A DNA stretch of 64,000 nt from Fonsecaea monophora. Lineage: Eukaryota; Ascomycota; Eurotiomycetes; Chaetothyriales; Herpotrichiellaceae. The number at the start of each line of letters is the position of its first letter. The first letter of the stretch is position 1. Below are positions 1-12,012 of this stretch, one piece after another. Under the pieces are notes generated by a model. That model saw only the letters and a list, made by a program, of their open reading frames with translations. It had not been told where the DNA came from and ran no database searches. Position numbers and translations under genes: made by a program. The stretch covers positions 124,001 through 188,000 of the forward strand of contig NW_019173972.1 in assembly GCF_001642475.1 (NCBI RefSeq), in the 5' to 3' direction.

Positions 1-874
1 AGAATGGCGGTCACTGGCCCGTCTCCAGCTAGTGCTGCGGGCATTGGGTTAAGCATAAGCCTAGTGTGCAAGCTTGACCCGCTGCGGAAGTGGCATACCT
101 GTAGGAACACCTCTCCAAGGCCCAGGGCCCAGCCAAGGGGTCCACTCGAAAGGCCAGAGTCCCTCCCACACTACGGGCTTGAACTTCTTCTATTTGTCTG
201 CCTCTGCTGGCAGTCTGGTCATTTTTCACAGCTGTTCTCACGTTCCCAACTTTGTTCTCACGAATCGGTGCTGCCGGCCGTGCCAGACTGTGATCTCCCC
301 AAGACCACAGACCACGTAATATCCGACCGCGAGTCTATCCTTGATACCGCAGATATTCCCATTGGCTCCACGCCGCTCACCAAGACTTGTTTGAGTGTGC
401 CCACTTGCCTTGTAATGGGCCTTTCCATTTGCATTATTAGAAGCCATCTCTCCAGCATTTCCTCGGTTTCTATCTTGGACCCTTGTCGATTTCCCAACCC
501 CCGAGCAGTTTACGCCTAGCCTTCTCCCCCGTCTCAAACACTGTCCAAGAGACAGTTCAGTCAACTGAGCCTCCGCTATCAAGCATCGCGACTTACGGAG
601 AGATAACTTTTGCGCCGGAGAGAAAAAAGTCAATATCTCAGAAGCACGACGGGCAAGACTGGGTTGCGTCTTGCAGTTGCAGAAAGGGAACGCGTTGGAC
701 TTTGGCAAATGGGCGCGGCGAGCTGAAGTGTCTGCGCCAAAGCATTCAGCCCGCCGCGATTGACGGAACGAGGTCCAACTTGACGATCACGTACGCGACA
801 GTGAGCGGACCCCTTCCGGGTGAACTAGTCGCTTCGGCGGAACTGGAGAAAGGGTTTTCCAGATCATACGCACA
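1..874. other. Upstream region of pac2, no gene seen
   Basis: Open frames here on both strands are short, overlap each other and show no recognisable domain. The stretch next to 875 probably holds the promoter and leader of the plus-strand pac2 gene. I see no RNA gene or repeat. Confidence 0.4.
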
Positions 875-2269
875 ATGGAGACATACAACGGTCTCGTTCG
901 TACGCCGACAGACGCCATCATCCTCTTCGAAGCCTGCAGGTTGGGCATACTCCCTCGAGTCCAGCGGAGATTGTCAGAGAAAGAGAGACAATCCATCAGA
1001 TCTGGCTCGGTCTTTGTTTGGGATGAGCGCGAAGCGGGAATGCGGCGATGGACCGATGGCAAGAGTTGGAGTGCAAGTCGTGTCTCGGGCAGCTTCTTGA
1101 CTTATCGGGAAATGGAAGGCAAAAGAGGAGGAAACTCATACGTGAATACGGCCAATCGTGGCGCCAAAACCCCCGAAAATGGTCAAGACGATCCTTCGCA
1201 GTCTGGTGAGGGCGAGGAGGGACCCGACGGCTATCGGTACAAGCCTGATGGCCTGATGAAGCAGTCCTTCAGTATCACCACTTCCCAAGGCCAACACCTA
1301 CATCTCATCAGCTACTACTCCCGAACACATCCAGCCTCCCAGGTCTTGCGACAGCCAAGCACCGATCCCAATCTGGCCTCGATACAACCCGCGAAAGGCA
1401 TGTATCCAGAATCCACCATCAACGATCAATCAACGGTCCCTGCCGTCACTCGATCGCCCATGTTAGGGGCTCCAGGATATGTCATCTCTCCAGGTGCCCC
1501 AGGGTATCACCGCCCAAGCCCTGCTCCGCCGCAAGCATATATTCCACCCGGCTACATCCCTCACCCAGCCTACATCTACCCAATCAGTCCCATGCACACC
1601 CCTCCTCCCGGACACTATCTACAGCCATATGCTATTCAGGCAGGCCTGCCCCCTCTTGCATTCACCCCCGCGCCATATCCTCCACCACACCACCTATCAC
1701 TCAGCCAAGCACCACCGTCCTCTTTCGATCAGCGTCCCTTACGAAACTCAGACTCGAGGTCGTCAATTCCTCCCCCTTTACCACCTGCCACTTCCCCGCA
1801 GGCTCCCCTGAGCGCTTACACTGTCAGCCAACCCCCTCCGCCAGTATACCAATCCAGCCCTGCTCCTCCAGTCAATACGCAAGCTCCTGAAGCTGCTAGT
1901 GAAAACGCAGGCACGGGGATACAAATAGATCCGCGCTTGACCACTCCTACTACCTATGGGGCTGATACCCAGACGAACGGCGCTAATGGCAAGAGCGAAG
2001 CAAATCAATCTGGAACGCAGAACTCTGACACCATCGCGGTGAGTGCCAGCCAGGCACCCACCATTACCGCCCTCGTACACAATATCGATACGAATGTTGC
2101 CCCCGCAGAGAAAAGCCAGAGTGAGGCCGAAGCGGACCGACAAGGCAGTACGAGTCCAGGTGGAACCAAGAATGGGGCACCACCGCAAGACATTCCCAGC
2201 GAGAAGCTAGGGTTCCGAGAGGATAAGAGAGCCCTGAGCAAGCTAGACCGCGTCTTTGCCAAGGTATAG
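875..2269 (+). CDS. pac2: Gti1/Pac2 family (WOPR) transcription regulator, Pac2 type
   Basis: Single-exon gene of 464 residues. The family binds DNA through a two-part WOPR domain and controls fungal development and morphological switching (Wor1, Ryp1, Gti1, Pac2). Part A is at residues 1-85: it opens with METYNGLVRTPTDA, followed by LFEACRLG, SGSVFVWDE and RRWTDGKSWSASRV. Part B is near residues 125-155, with YRYKPDGLMKQSFSI and the HLHLISYY end. The METY..GL..T start separates it from the Wor1/Ryp1 branch, whose N-terminus differs. The remainder is a Pro/Tyr/Gln-rich low-complexity region (about 200-330) and a polar tail, typical of the activation regions of this family. The ATG at 875 lies exactly where Pac2 homologues begin. 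Family assignment is secure; the developmental role here is inferred from relatives. Confidence 0.93.
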   Translation: METYNGLVRTPTDAIILFEACRLGILPRVQRRLSEKERQSIRSGSVFVWDEREAGMRRWTDGKSWSASRVSGSFLTYREMEGKRGGNSYVNTANRGAKTPENGQDDPSQSGEGEEGPDGYRYKPDGLMKQSFSITTSQGQHLHLISYYSRTHPASQVLRQPSTDPNLASIQPAKGMYPESTINDQSTVPAVTRSPMLGAPGYVISPGAPGYHRPSPAPPQAYIPPGYIPHPAYIYPISPMHTPPPGHYLQPYAIQAGLPPLAFTPAPYPPPHHLSLSQAPPSSFDQRPLRNSDSRSSIPPPLPPATSPQAPLSAYTVSQPPPPVYQSSPAPPVNTQAPEAASENAGTGIQIDPRLTTPTTYGADTQTNGANGKSEANQSGTQNSDTIAVSASQAPTITALVHNIDTNVAPAEKSQSEAEADRQGSTSPGGTKNGAPPQDIPSEKLGFREDKRALSKLDRVFAKV

Positions 2270-2968
2270 GACGGAAAGAGACCTGTTCGGGTTGTGGCAT
2301 CACATTGCATTGCACGACATGCTGGGAAAAAGTCGGCGTTTCCAACCATATCGTATTTAGCGTTCGGGTCAAAAGAGGCGGCGGATATGCGATCGATTTC
2401 GAAAATGAGCACGAAGTCACGAGTTTTGATGACTGCAGTATTCGACTTTTGCCATTTGTTGTTTTTTTCTCCTATTTTCTCAAGAAAGGGTTCTGAACTG
2501 GCCGGGTCAAGTCCCGGCCGTTGATAGGGGCAATGTTTTGAATTTGAAGAAGCAGGGATGGTGACGGTGGATTTGCGGAGATGCCTGTGCGTTAACATTA
2601 GCTAGTGGCATGAGGCTCAAGCAGTAGAGTGTACTGTACGAAAATCGTATTATTTCGGTTGCGTTCGATCCAGAGTTAGTCGCCTGACATGATTTGATTC
2701 CATTAATGTGGCTCCATGTGATAATCGGAGAAAAGTCTGGGCCGAGTGACGACAAGGACCCTGCGGTTGGCAGTTGATCCACCAAATCATATCGGCATCA
2801 CTCAGCATCAGCCCATCTCCAAGCACAAGTAATACTCGACCTTTTCAAAATATTTGCCAGCCTCATCCTTCAATCATCAAAGCGAGCGCCTATGTCGAAT
2901 GATTGCACCTAGCAGAATTGCCCTCCTAGCTGCCTGTGAGGCAAAAGGACGAAGCCCTCGTCGCTGAT
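2270..2968. other. Intergenic, pac2 3' end and DUF2434 promoter
   Basis: No convincing gene. It should contain the 3' UTR of pac2 and the promoter and leader of the next plus-strand gene. A short upstream ATG at 2892 opens only seven sense codons before a stop. Confidence 0.35.
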
Positions 2969-4592
2969 ATGCTGGGTGCGCAATCCTTAGCAAACTCCAC
3001 CACCTTTACCAATGGTGTCGCTCTCAACGAGACTGGACTGAAGTTCTGGAATTACACACTCTACGACAATGGCACACTGTCCAACGGCTCGCGCTGCTTT
3101 CTCGCTTTTGGCCCGCATAAACCCATCCTTTTCTCGAACGGAACGTTCGTCAATACGACCTCATGCTACACACCCATCAATCCCATTGGTGCCCGGGGCA
3201 TAACCGGACTTGTCTTTGGCTCTCTCTTTGCCCTAACGATTCTGTTCTCCACGATCAACCTTAGGAAACATGGCCGCACATACCTGCCTCGAGAAAGAGG
3301 GTGGAAACCGGTGGGCAGACGCTGGCCGTGGTATTGGACCTTGGCGGTCGCCGCTTGTGGCATCTTGAGCTCTTTTACCGCTGTCGACGTGGACAGAGAC
3401 TACATCGTCAACACGCCCATCATCCTCCAAAGCTTCTTCCTGGCCTTGATGATTCCGGTGTTGCTGGCTTGCGTTTGGGAAGCTGCGAGAAACTGGTGAG
3501 TACGACGGCATATACTCTGCTTTCATACGCCAGAAGACTTGGGGTCGGTCTAACCTCGTGTTTAGGAGCTCATTCTGCCATCGTCAATTCCAAGAGGCAC
3601 AAACATATGCCTTGTCGGCTAACGCATTCCACGAAAAAGCCAATTTCTACCTTCCCTTACTCTTCTACGCCTTCGACTGCGCGGTGTTCTTCACGCTTGT
3701 TCCACGATCTTGGTCGTTTGCCCAGAAGCAACGTTCGCCCACGCAGACTCAGGGATTGGCTAGACCTGTTGCCCTCGACGCTCGATTCAAATCGGCCTCT
3801 GTCCTCGCGACAGTCTGTCTTGGACTTATTGTCTTTCGGTTGGGTTATGGCAGCAGGACCTACAGGGCAAATATCCCTACAACACTCTTACTGACTATCA
3901 TTTGTCTCGGCTTACGCGTTGCGTACGTTCTTGCGGGATCTTGGGTATGGGAGCTATCCCCATTTCGTCGAGACTTGAGCGTTGGCTTGTTGTACGGACT
4001 CGGATACGCACCAGCTCTTCTCATTCTTGTGCTGCTCAACATCCATGGATACATGAATGAAAATGAAGACAAGGTATTGATTGCCCTGCGCGCGTCGAGG
4101 GGTGAGGAATTGGGCCATGGTCTTGCTATAGCCGCGCAGTCTCACCAACCTCACAGTCGCAAACCGCCAGCCTGGTGGTTTAGGTCCCAGAGCCGCTCCG
4201 CATCGCCAGGTGGAGTCTTCAGAATGCCCAGCTCCTCCAGAAGACCTCCACTGGAAGAAATTTCTCATGCGACAAATACAAGCCGAGCAGAGCAACAAGA
4301 TGAAAGTGGACACGCTTGGTGGCAGCGGCGTAGGCAAGAAGAAGACGCCAGGTACAGAAAACCAAGGCAGAGTGTGAACAGTAACAGGTCCATCGGAAGA
4401 TCTACAGTCACAGACGGTGGCACTACGGGCATAGACTCGCGATTTACAGACACGGACAGCTCACTGCCACCTCCACAATATCAGAGGGACACACCCTACG
4501 AATCCCGCAGAGACGGTCTGTCGCAGCCTGAGTCGTCCACCCACTCGCTACAATCGCCACCTCAGGTAGTCAGGAGTATGCTTGACGTCTGA
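2969..4592 (+). CDS. DUF2434-like seven-span membrane protein
   Basis: Two exons, 2969-3495 and 3566-4592, encode 517 residues. The 70-bp intron starts GTGAGT and ends TTTAG, and it joins in phase to give ...ARNWSSFC. The N-terminus is an extracytoplasmic-looking, Asn-rich glycosylatable segment (NETGLKFWNYTLYDNGTLSN), then KPILFSNGTFVN. About seven hydrophobic spans follow, including FALTILF, LAVAACGILSSF, FFLALMIPVLLACVW, YLPLLFYAFDCAVFF, TVCLGLIVF and ALLILVLLNIHG. Between spans are the RKHGRTYLP and VDVDRDY motifs. The last 160 residues are Arg/Ser/Gln-rich and probably cytosolic. The pattern fits the fungus-restricted DUF2434 family, whose function is unknown; I recognised it by memory only. 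The first in-frame ATG at 2969 was taken as the start; an unseen upstream exon could add residues. Confidence 0.75.
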
Positions 4593-5059
4593 TCGATCGA
4601 GGATCACAGCCAGAATAGGCATGAAAACAAGGGTGGGACCTTTCGAGTAGGAGGCTTCATAAAGAAGGTATACAGACATTTTGACAAGTCAAAGGGATGA
4701 CTGAACATTAAAAGTTGGACTGCTCAGTAGCATACGGTAAGCCATTTCCTATTCTTCGGGCTATTTCTGACAAGAGGGCAGTTACCGTCTCGCACAACCC
4801 CCTTCGATATCGCATCTATGCTACTTTACTACCCCTGTCGCCCCGCCCCCTCACTTACCCGGGAAGACGGCCAACACCAACCCGAACATACGGAGTGGTA
4901 CCCACCCGCTACAAGTTCTTCTGCTGTCGTGCTTTTGGAGAAGCCGTCCCGTTCAGCTCAGCAGAACGCTACCGCACATCCAAGGTCGCAGACACTGCAT
5001 GCTGCAGACTTCTTGCTCGAAACCACGATTGTTCCAGGCTCCCAGCAGGACTGCTCACC
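4593..5059. other. Intergenic, no gene seen
   Basis: 3' flank of the DUF2434 gene. Open frames here have no recognisable features. Confidence 0.3.
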
Positions 5060-5065
5060 CCCTGA

Positions 5066-5662
5066 CTACCCTGAAATCTTAGGATCCCAATGTTGCTTTC
5101 GGCCCTGACCCAATCTGCACTCACAAAAGTGATGTTGGGGATTGAGGAGTTGAGCGAATCCAGACATGGTTGATGGATATGGACTCGACGACGTAAGGGA
5201 GAAGGCTGTCGCAGGACCAAGTGCCGGCTTGGCAACGGACGGCGACAGGTTTTTGATACTGTAGTGGCTGACGTGGTCAGTGCTCATCTGGTGCAGGTAT
5301 AGTAGAATCCTGTCAAAGGACGGTGTGTGAATTGGGTTACCTCGACACGATCTTCTGTGGCCGCGCTCATGGCCGCATCCTACGCGGCGACGGCGGTGAT
5401 GGGAGCGTGCATGAAAATTCTGAGCTGCTCTCATGGACTGAAGCTGGCTAAGGAGGAAATTGCGGTATTCCTGAAGGAAGGGAAGGCTGCTCGAATCCGG
5501 GGCGGGGGAAGACCCAGACCTTGATCCCCGACGTTCGCTGCTCGTGCATGGGTCGAATAACCAGGGCGTATTGCACGTGTGCTGATCCCTAGCATGGTCT
5601 GGTAATTGTTCATACAAGGCTGGGTGAGATGATGCGCGGTCTGAGCTGTAATGAGACGCCAT
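5066..5662 (-). CDS. Weak candidate: hypothetical protein, exon structure unresolved
   Basis: A minus-strand frame runs without a stop from an ATG at 5662 to 5066. It is rich in Ser, His and Arg and has no recognised domain. Its first part includes a helix-like stretch, PFLQEYRNFLLSQLQSMRAAQ. A plausible 53-bp intron sits near 5280-5335: GTAACC, then CAG, read on the minus strand. It would instead join a short frame beginning MSAATEDRVE to MSTDHVSHYSIKNLSP in another phase, so two overlapping readings compete. A further GTGAGT lies near 5130. The downstream edge is uncertain. It may be a small lineage-specific gene or chance open frame; no function is proposed. Confidence 0.22.
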   Translation of the reverse strand: MASHYSSDRASSHPALYEQLPDHARDQHTCNTPWLFDPCTSSERRGSRSGSSPAPDSSSLPFLQEYRNFLLSQLQSMRAAQNFHARSHHRRRRVGCGHERGHRRSCRGNPIHTPSFDRILLYLHQMSTDHVSHYSIKNLSPSVAKPALGPATAFSLTSSSPYPSTMSGFAQLLNPQHHFCECRLGQGRKQHWDPKISG

Positions 5663-5689
5663 TGCTTCGCTGCAAGGTTTCATAGAATC

Positions 5690-6475
5690 GAAATTGTTTG
5701 AGATGTTGCACGAGAGGGAAGGGCAAATCTTTTAAGAAAGCAACAACCTAACTGTCATGCTCGGTCAATATAAAACACATTGGCGTAAATCCTGTCGCTG
5801 ACGGCCCCCGGAGTCGAATGGGTGACACCTTGGGTCCGAGCATGACATAAAGGAAAGAATGCTCGGCGTCTGACAAAAGGACAGGGCGGCGAAGATGTGA
5901 TTTCTGACCTACAAAGGGCAAGTCCTCAAGGCCGTCAGCGACTGTAGCTGGACGGGCAGACTGAGCGAACAAGGCCATTCTGCTGCATCTGGCAAGTAAT
6001 CATAACCCAGGCAGGGAGGAGAGGAGACTTGGCACTCAGGCCGCGCAATGTCATTTCTGATAAAGGACATTTTGCACATTTGGGAACACCTCCGTGCGTT
6101 TCTCATTTGGGAAATTGTAAAAGGTTCGCCCTCGGATCCCGCACCGGGTCGCAGGATGTGTCCGTTTTGCTAAATGAGTGGCTGAGTGGCGATTGGAATC
6201 GTGGAGTAAGATTGATGAGAAAAATAGCATGGGCGCGCATGGGCTTGGTGATGGGGTTTTTCAATCCTTTACGCTTTGGCGAGGCTGTGGCAAGAATCCC
6301 GTCGGATAAACACTTTTACCGCATCCCGCGGGCGGACCGCGCATCCTTCTCCCCCTGTGCGCTAAATTGTTACAGCATCGTCTGCGCGACCTGCAGCTCC
6401 TCTTTGACTTTCCATACTCTCCTGATACTCTGCGGCCTCTGCTGTTGGCTGCTGTTTGTCGCCCTCCCCTGCGTG
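5690..6475. other. Intergenic, promoter region of the AsnRS gene
   Basis: No supported gene. A plus-strand frame is open from 6029 into the AsnRS gene, but its residues before 6476 have no family match, so this part is read as promoter and leader. Confidence 0.35.
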
Positions 6476-8294
6476 ATGCTATGGCGTGTTCTGAAGGCGC
6501 CATGGCATCTCGGAGACAGGATCCTGCCTCGATGCTCGTCCCTTGACATTGCAAGACTCCGATATGACATTGTACCGTCCCACGTTTGCGCCCGATATTT
6601 GCACGGTCAAAGCGCAACAGCTACAGAAACCTCACCGGCCCTTGTCCGCCATGCTAGACTCTCGAACGATGCCGAGTACGTCAACGGCTTGCGAGCGGAT
6701 GAATCGGTCAAAATTGCAGGCTTAGTGCGCAGTATCCGGAAGCAGAAAAAAGTCGCATTTGCCCGAATCGGAGATGGTTCGACGCTCGCGAATATCCAAG
6801 CAGTGTTTCCCGATCCGCAGTTGGCGAAAGAGTAGGTGGATGCGTATCCAAGGAGCATGGACGAGTTCTGACACCCAGCTTTCAGCATCACCAATGGTGC
6901 CTACGTTGCCCTGGTGGGCAAGTGGGTGCCGTCTAAAGGAGCTGGACAGAGCCATGAACTGCAAGTCGAAGAGATCGAGACGCTGGGTGATGGCAATACT
7001 TCTGTTCGTCTAACCGTTCCTCCTTGCGCGCCGCTGCCCCAGCTAACGGCGACAGGACAACCCCATTCAGAAGCAGTCGATGTCGACTGACTTTCTCCGA
7101 ACCGTTCCTCACCTCCGAATGCGCACGGCCTTCCACTCTCTTGTTAATCGGACTCGCAGCCAATTGATCTCGGCAATTTCGTCGCATTTCTCCAACCAAC
7201 CGGACCCAGTCTATCAAGTCCTTCCGCCATTGATCACCTCTTCAGACTGCGAAGGAGCGGGAGAGGCATTCACAATAGCCCCGCAGAGCCATGAACAGCT
7301 TCCCGGCACAACACCAAATACTTCCAAGGGACAAGAAAAGCTTTATTTCCGAGAGCCAAAATACCTTACTGTGTCGTCACAGCTTCATCTGGAGGCGCAC
7401 GCCGCCGAGCAAGGGGATGTGTTTGCATTCTCCCCGACTTTCCGCGCCGAAGAAAGCGACACCCCGCGGCATCTGTCTGAATTTTACATGCTCGAGGTTG
7501 AGCATCGACACATTTCTTTTCAAGAGCTGCTGTCCCGAGTGCAGAGCCTTGTGGCATACCTCACACAATCACTACAAGAGCATCGTACGGGGAAAGAGTT
7601 GGTTGAATACTACTCCGACCAGAAACACCGACCTACGGACGCGGACTTTGTGGATCTGCCTGCTCGGTGGGCTAGACTTACTGGAAGGTGGCACCAGGTG
7701 GACTACACATCAGCTATGGAGGCGCTGATAAAGGCGCACGAATCCAGCGATGGCACGCTTTTCGTTCACCGTCCTCAGTGGAAGCAAGGATTACAGTTGG
7801 AACACGAACGGTGGATCGTGGACAATCTGGCAGAGGGAAGACCAGTTTTTGTGACGCATTATCCAAAAGAGGTCAAACCCTTCTACATGCTTCCGTCATC
7901 GGCAACAACTCCACTGCAAGGTGGGGCTCAATCGGAGTCGGATGGAGACACTGTGGCCTGTTTCGATCTGCTGCTTCCCTTTGGCTACTGTGAAGTGGTT
8001 GGAGGGAGTCTCAGAGAACACCGGTTGGAGCATCTCATTCGATCGATGCGCCAAAAGGGGCTAATCAAGAGAACCGAAATATCGAATGGCGACAATGGCA
8101 ACGGTTACCCGTTTCTGGAAAAGGGAGAGACTTTGGGGAACATGAGGTGGTACGCCGACCTTCGACGATTCGGAAGTAGTCCCCACGGTGGCTATGGCCT
8201 GGGATTTGACCGCCTGCTCGCATACATGACGGGTGTCAATAACTTGAGGGAGGTCGTTCCGTTCCCGAGAACGTGGGGCAGGGCAGATTGCTGA
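6476..8294 (+). CDS. slm5: Asparaginyl-tRNA synthetase, mitochondrial
   Basis: Three exons (6476-6831, 6886-7003, 7056-8294) encode 570 residues. It charges mitochondrial tRNA-Asn. The Arg-rich N-terminus (MLWRVLKAPWHLGDRILPR) looks like a matrix-targeting presequence and supports the ATG at 6476. An OB-fold anticodon-binding region follows (KIAGLVRSIRKQKKVAFARI...GDGSTLANIQAVF). The class II catalytic core shows motif 2 FSPTFRAEESDTPRHLSEF and motif 3 GGYGLGFDRLLAYMTG. The end, REVVPFPRTWGRADC, is characteristic of AsnRS rather than AspRS. The introns are 54 and 52 bp; the second contains a GCTAAC branch site and restores NPIQKQS...FLRTVPHLRMRT. No bacterial-type fusion or truncation is seen. 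Organelle location is inferred from the presequence and from similarity to yeast Slm5/NARS2. Confidence 0.92.
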
Positions 8295-10013
8295 GCCGCG
8301 GGTGATGGCCGTAGCGAACACTATTGTACAAGATACAGGTACACGTAAGGGTCGAATGTACAGTGTGCATTTTGGTTATAAGTCATTTCCAAGGTTGGTA
8401 ATGCAGTGGAAGTAAATAATAGACTTTGGTACTCTTCCTATTTAAGTAAGGTGTGATCCACATCTATCCATAGCGCTTAGCCTCGTTTCCCCCAACCCTC
8501 CAAAATCATCCAGACAGGCTCGACAGGAAGAACAAAAAATGCTTTTTCACCACCAGTTTTTCGATTCTTGACACGAGATTTGGTTTGGAGAATCTCTTCA
8601 TTTTTCTCTACCCAACGAGATCAAAAAAAGCAAAAACAATCAACAATCAGGATTCCCACCTGGTCACCCACGGTAGTACTAACTGATCGGCATATGGCTT
8701 AAGTACGGCTGAGCGAACGGGAAGCCCTGTATTCCATATCCTATGGTCGATTGCGAAAGAAAATTGTTTACACTAAATAATATACTACAAATTTGTATAT
8801 TTTACCAGCGATCCACGAGTATGCGATGTTTTTTTATATGTGCGGAGTTTTTTCGGTATAGGATCTTAAGTGAAGGGATGGGGTCCGGTGGCTTTGTTAT
8901 CTATGAGGGGCTTAGGCATTACAAAGGACATACTAGCATTGTCAACTACCTAATTAATATTTTGCTCCGCTATTTGTTTTCATGATCGTGGGTGTTGGCT
9001 ACCAGCTGCTAGTCAGAAGTACCTACCTTGCGAGCTCGTATTGAAAGTCATCCTCTCGTGTCTCCCCAGCGCGGGGGTGCCAAGAGGCTAGCCAGTTACG
9101 CAGTCAAGATCCCAAAGTCTTACCTTTTCTCTTGTATACGAGTACCTCAGACTTCACCTACTCTATACAGGCGGTCAAGGTAGACCCAGCGATCCATTTT
9201 CCTATTTCTCTCCTTCCCTGTTCACCCGTTGACTTTCCCACCATCCTCGGCGATACGGCGAGCGCGGGCAAGTTCCCTTGATCCCCCTCGTCCGTTCTCT
9301 CGACCGAGTGCAGCATGGCAAAAGCCGACTATGATGAAGTCGCGTCACCAGCGAGTGAATGCTAGCGGTTCAAGATATCGAGGATCAGACGCGATTGAGC
9401 GATTCATGGCTCGCTTCGCACTGCCCTTACCTGACCTAGGCAACGGTGCGATCGTGCGGCACGATCTGGAGTCCAACCCATGTCCAGACTCGGAAGAACT
9501 CGAGCCCGTTTCTGGATAGAACCCACTGGGCGCCTCGCAAGCATCTACCCGCCAGTGCAAAGTAGAAAACATTTCTGCATGGCCGATTGGCTGTCACCCG
9601 TGATGATCCCCGATCTATACCGAACAAAGGCAGGTCTATCATGCAAGCTAATGTGGCCCAAATTGCGGAGAAGAACCAGGGGTATCTGGGCAGCTAGCGA
9701 ACGTGCCTATCTACCAATACCCGCGTTGATGCTTTTCGCTGGCCAAGAGGTATTTTGATTCGGCCTTGACGACGTCGACTCTTTGCACATATTTTTACAC
9801 ACACCATTATGGGCGATTTCAAGCCATTGGGAATCAGTAAACATTTGAACCTCGGCATACCGATGCGATGGACACATTTTCTGGCTGTCCCTGGCAGAGG
9901 CGGTGGGAAAAGAACGGCTATAGTCTTCGTCATGGGACTATATAGTCCTGGCTCCCTCCAGCTATGGCAGTCGACATGATATCAGTCATCTCCGCAGTTA
10001 CTACAGCGTCCGA
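8295..10013. other. Gene-poor region with AT-rich island
   Basis: About 1.7 kb without a supported gene. Its centre (about 8740-8990) is clearly richer in A and T than the flanks, with many TA steps. Frames around 9229-9758 are short and featureless. Confidence 0.4.
8740..8990. repeat. AT-rich island, possible decayed repeat
   Basis: T- and A-runs, TATA-like steps and an 80-codon frame of unusual composition set this block apart from the GC-richer surroundings. In Pezizomycotina such islands are often repeats mutated by RIP (C-to-T). No terminal repeat or recognisable transposase remains, so this is inference. Confidence 0.25.
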
Positions 10014-12012
10014 ATGAGAAGGCAGCAAGCTATGGAACCCAAACTCGTTGTCGTGGCACTCCTCTATGCCTTTTCCCGGCTCTGCTACTCCCAAGGCTTG
10101 CCCACTGTCGACCTAGGTTACGAGATACATCGAGCTATCAGCTTGGATGTTCGTGCTCAATACCAACAGTCCAGCACTGTGTGCTGTGCTAACGCATTCC
10201 TAGGCGACCGGCCAATTCTACAACTTCAGCAACATCCGCTTCGCCCAACCTCCAGTTGGCGATCTTCGCTGGGCTGCTCCAGAACCCCCTACCGGTCGAA
10301 ACCTGGTCGTCCAGAACGGCAGTATTGGTCGGATCTGTCCACAAGCCAACCCAACCTGGCTCACACTAGGTTTCGCCAACTTACCCAACGTCGTGGCTGG
10401 CAACGCGTCAGACTTCAACGTTTCCCTAGCAGAACAACAGCTTCAGGCCGCTCCTCCCGGCGCAGTTCCATTTGACAGCTTCCGCAATGGCAAATTGCCG
10501 CCACAAGATCCACGGACGACCGAAGACTGTCTCTTCTTGGACGTCGTGGTTCCCAAATCTATTTTCGACAAGGTCAATAACGGCACGCTGAAGCCGGGAC
10601 AACAGCGTGGTGCCCCTGTCATGGCGTGGTATGTATACTACCAAGCTATTTTCCAATGTACAAGACAACAACATGGATTGTCTAGTACTAATGCGGCTCC
10701 AGGATCTACGGTGGCGGCTATACGATCGGCGAGAAGTCATCGGGCAACGACGTCCACGGCATGATGAAGACGGCGAGTCAGATGGACGGCCTGGTCTTTG
10801 TAGCCATGAACTATCGGCTCGGGGCCTTGGGGTTTTTGTCCGGACCGACCCTGCAAGCCGCTGGTGGTGTGTCCAATGCTGGCCTCCTCGATCAGCGTCT
10901 CGCGCTGGAATGGATCCAGAAGTACATTCACCTCTTTGGAGGCGACCCGGACCGTGTAACCATTACTGGAGAATCAGCTGGAGGTGAGTTGCCCCCCTGA
11001 CCCTAGCTCTAGCACTCATGTCCGTGCCACATACTGTACATTGATTTTGATATAATGTTTAACCAATACATCATGGGCAGGTGGTTCGATCGAGTTCCAA
11101 ATCACTGCGTACGGTGGACTCAAACCGGCGCCGTTCCAACGCGCTATGCCGCAGTCCCCGGGCTTCATACCTTCAACATCGACATTCCTCCAAGAGAACA
11201 CCACGCAGACGTTTCTGAAGATGATCAACGCGAGCTCCATCGCCGAGGCGCGGAAAGTGTCCTCGGACGTGCTGATCAAGGCCAACGCGATGCAAATCGC
11301 CACGTCGAACTGGGGTACGTTCACATACGGGCCCGTGGTAGACGGGACCTTCGCGCCGGCGCTGCCGGGACTGCTGCTGAACGCGGGCTCGTCGGCGCCG
11401 AATATCAGCGTGTTCAACTCGCACTGCGGCAACGAGGGCGCACTATTCACGCCCCCGTACCTCAAGACCGAGGAGGACGTCGACGCCTGGTTTCAGATTA
11501 GCTACCCCGAGGCAGTCGACGAGGTGCGCGAGTACGTGCTGACCACGCTGTACCCGCCCGTGTACGATGACGCGACCAACGAGACACACCCGTACACGTC
11601 GCTGCTGGAGCGCGTGTACCTCATGATCAGCGAGTCGGCCTTTCTCTGCAACATCGACTACACGAACCGGGCGTACGGGCAGAGCACCAGCAACGGCAGT
11701 AGCAAGAGCTACACGTACGCGTTTGAAATCGGCCCGTCGTTCCACGGCTGCGACGCCGGCTACAACTTCTACACGGGCCAACCGACCAACGCCACCACGG
11801 GCATGTTCGCCTCCTACGCCCAGCAACTGCAGGACTACCAGGTGCGGTTCATCACGACGGGGGACCCCAACGGTCCAGGCCTCCCCGTCTGGCCCGCCGA
11901 GCGGGCCGGGAATGCCAGTGCGAAGCTCCTCACCCCCAAGGGGTGGAGCACCGTGCCAGACCCGACCAGGAACCACAGGTGCGAGTGGTGGCAGAAGGGG
12001 TTGGCGAGTTGA
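10014..12012 (+). CDS. Secreted type-B carboxylesterase/lipase
   Basis: Four exons (10014-10148, 10204-10628, 10703-10983, 11081-12012) encode about 590 residues; every junction keeps phase. An alternative start lies at 10032, six codons on. The hydrophobic stretch LVVVALLYAFSRLCYSQG is a signal peptide. The alpha/beta-hydrolase fold of carboxylesterase type B follows: FSNIRFAQPPVGDLRWAAP near residue 50, signature EDCLFLDVVVP, the oxyanion loop IYGGGYTIG, and the nucleophile elbow GESAGGGS with Ser about 278, interrupted by intron 3. The acid/His part contains CGNEGALF and, near the end, SFHGCDAGYNF. Many N-x-S/T sites fit secretion. Members hydrolyse esters of fatty acids or of plant and insect compounds; the substrate cannot be read here. 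The gene ends 750 bp from the opposing mucin-like gene. GC content rises strongly in its last exon. Confidence 0.9.

Noticed and set aside
5801..5880. A stretch that looked tRNA-like (GAGTCGAATGGG, paired GC segments).
   Set aside because: No acceptor stem, D-arm or proper T-loop could be folded by eye.
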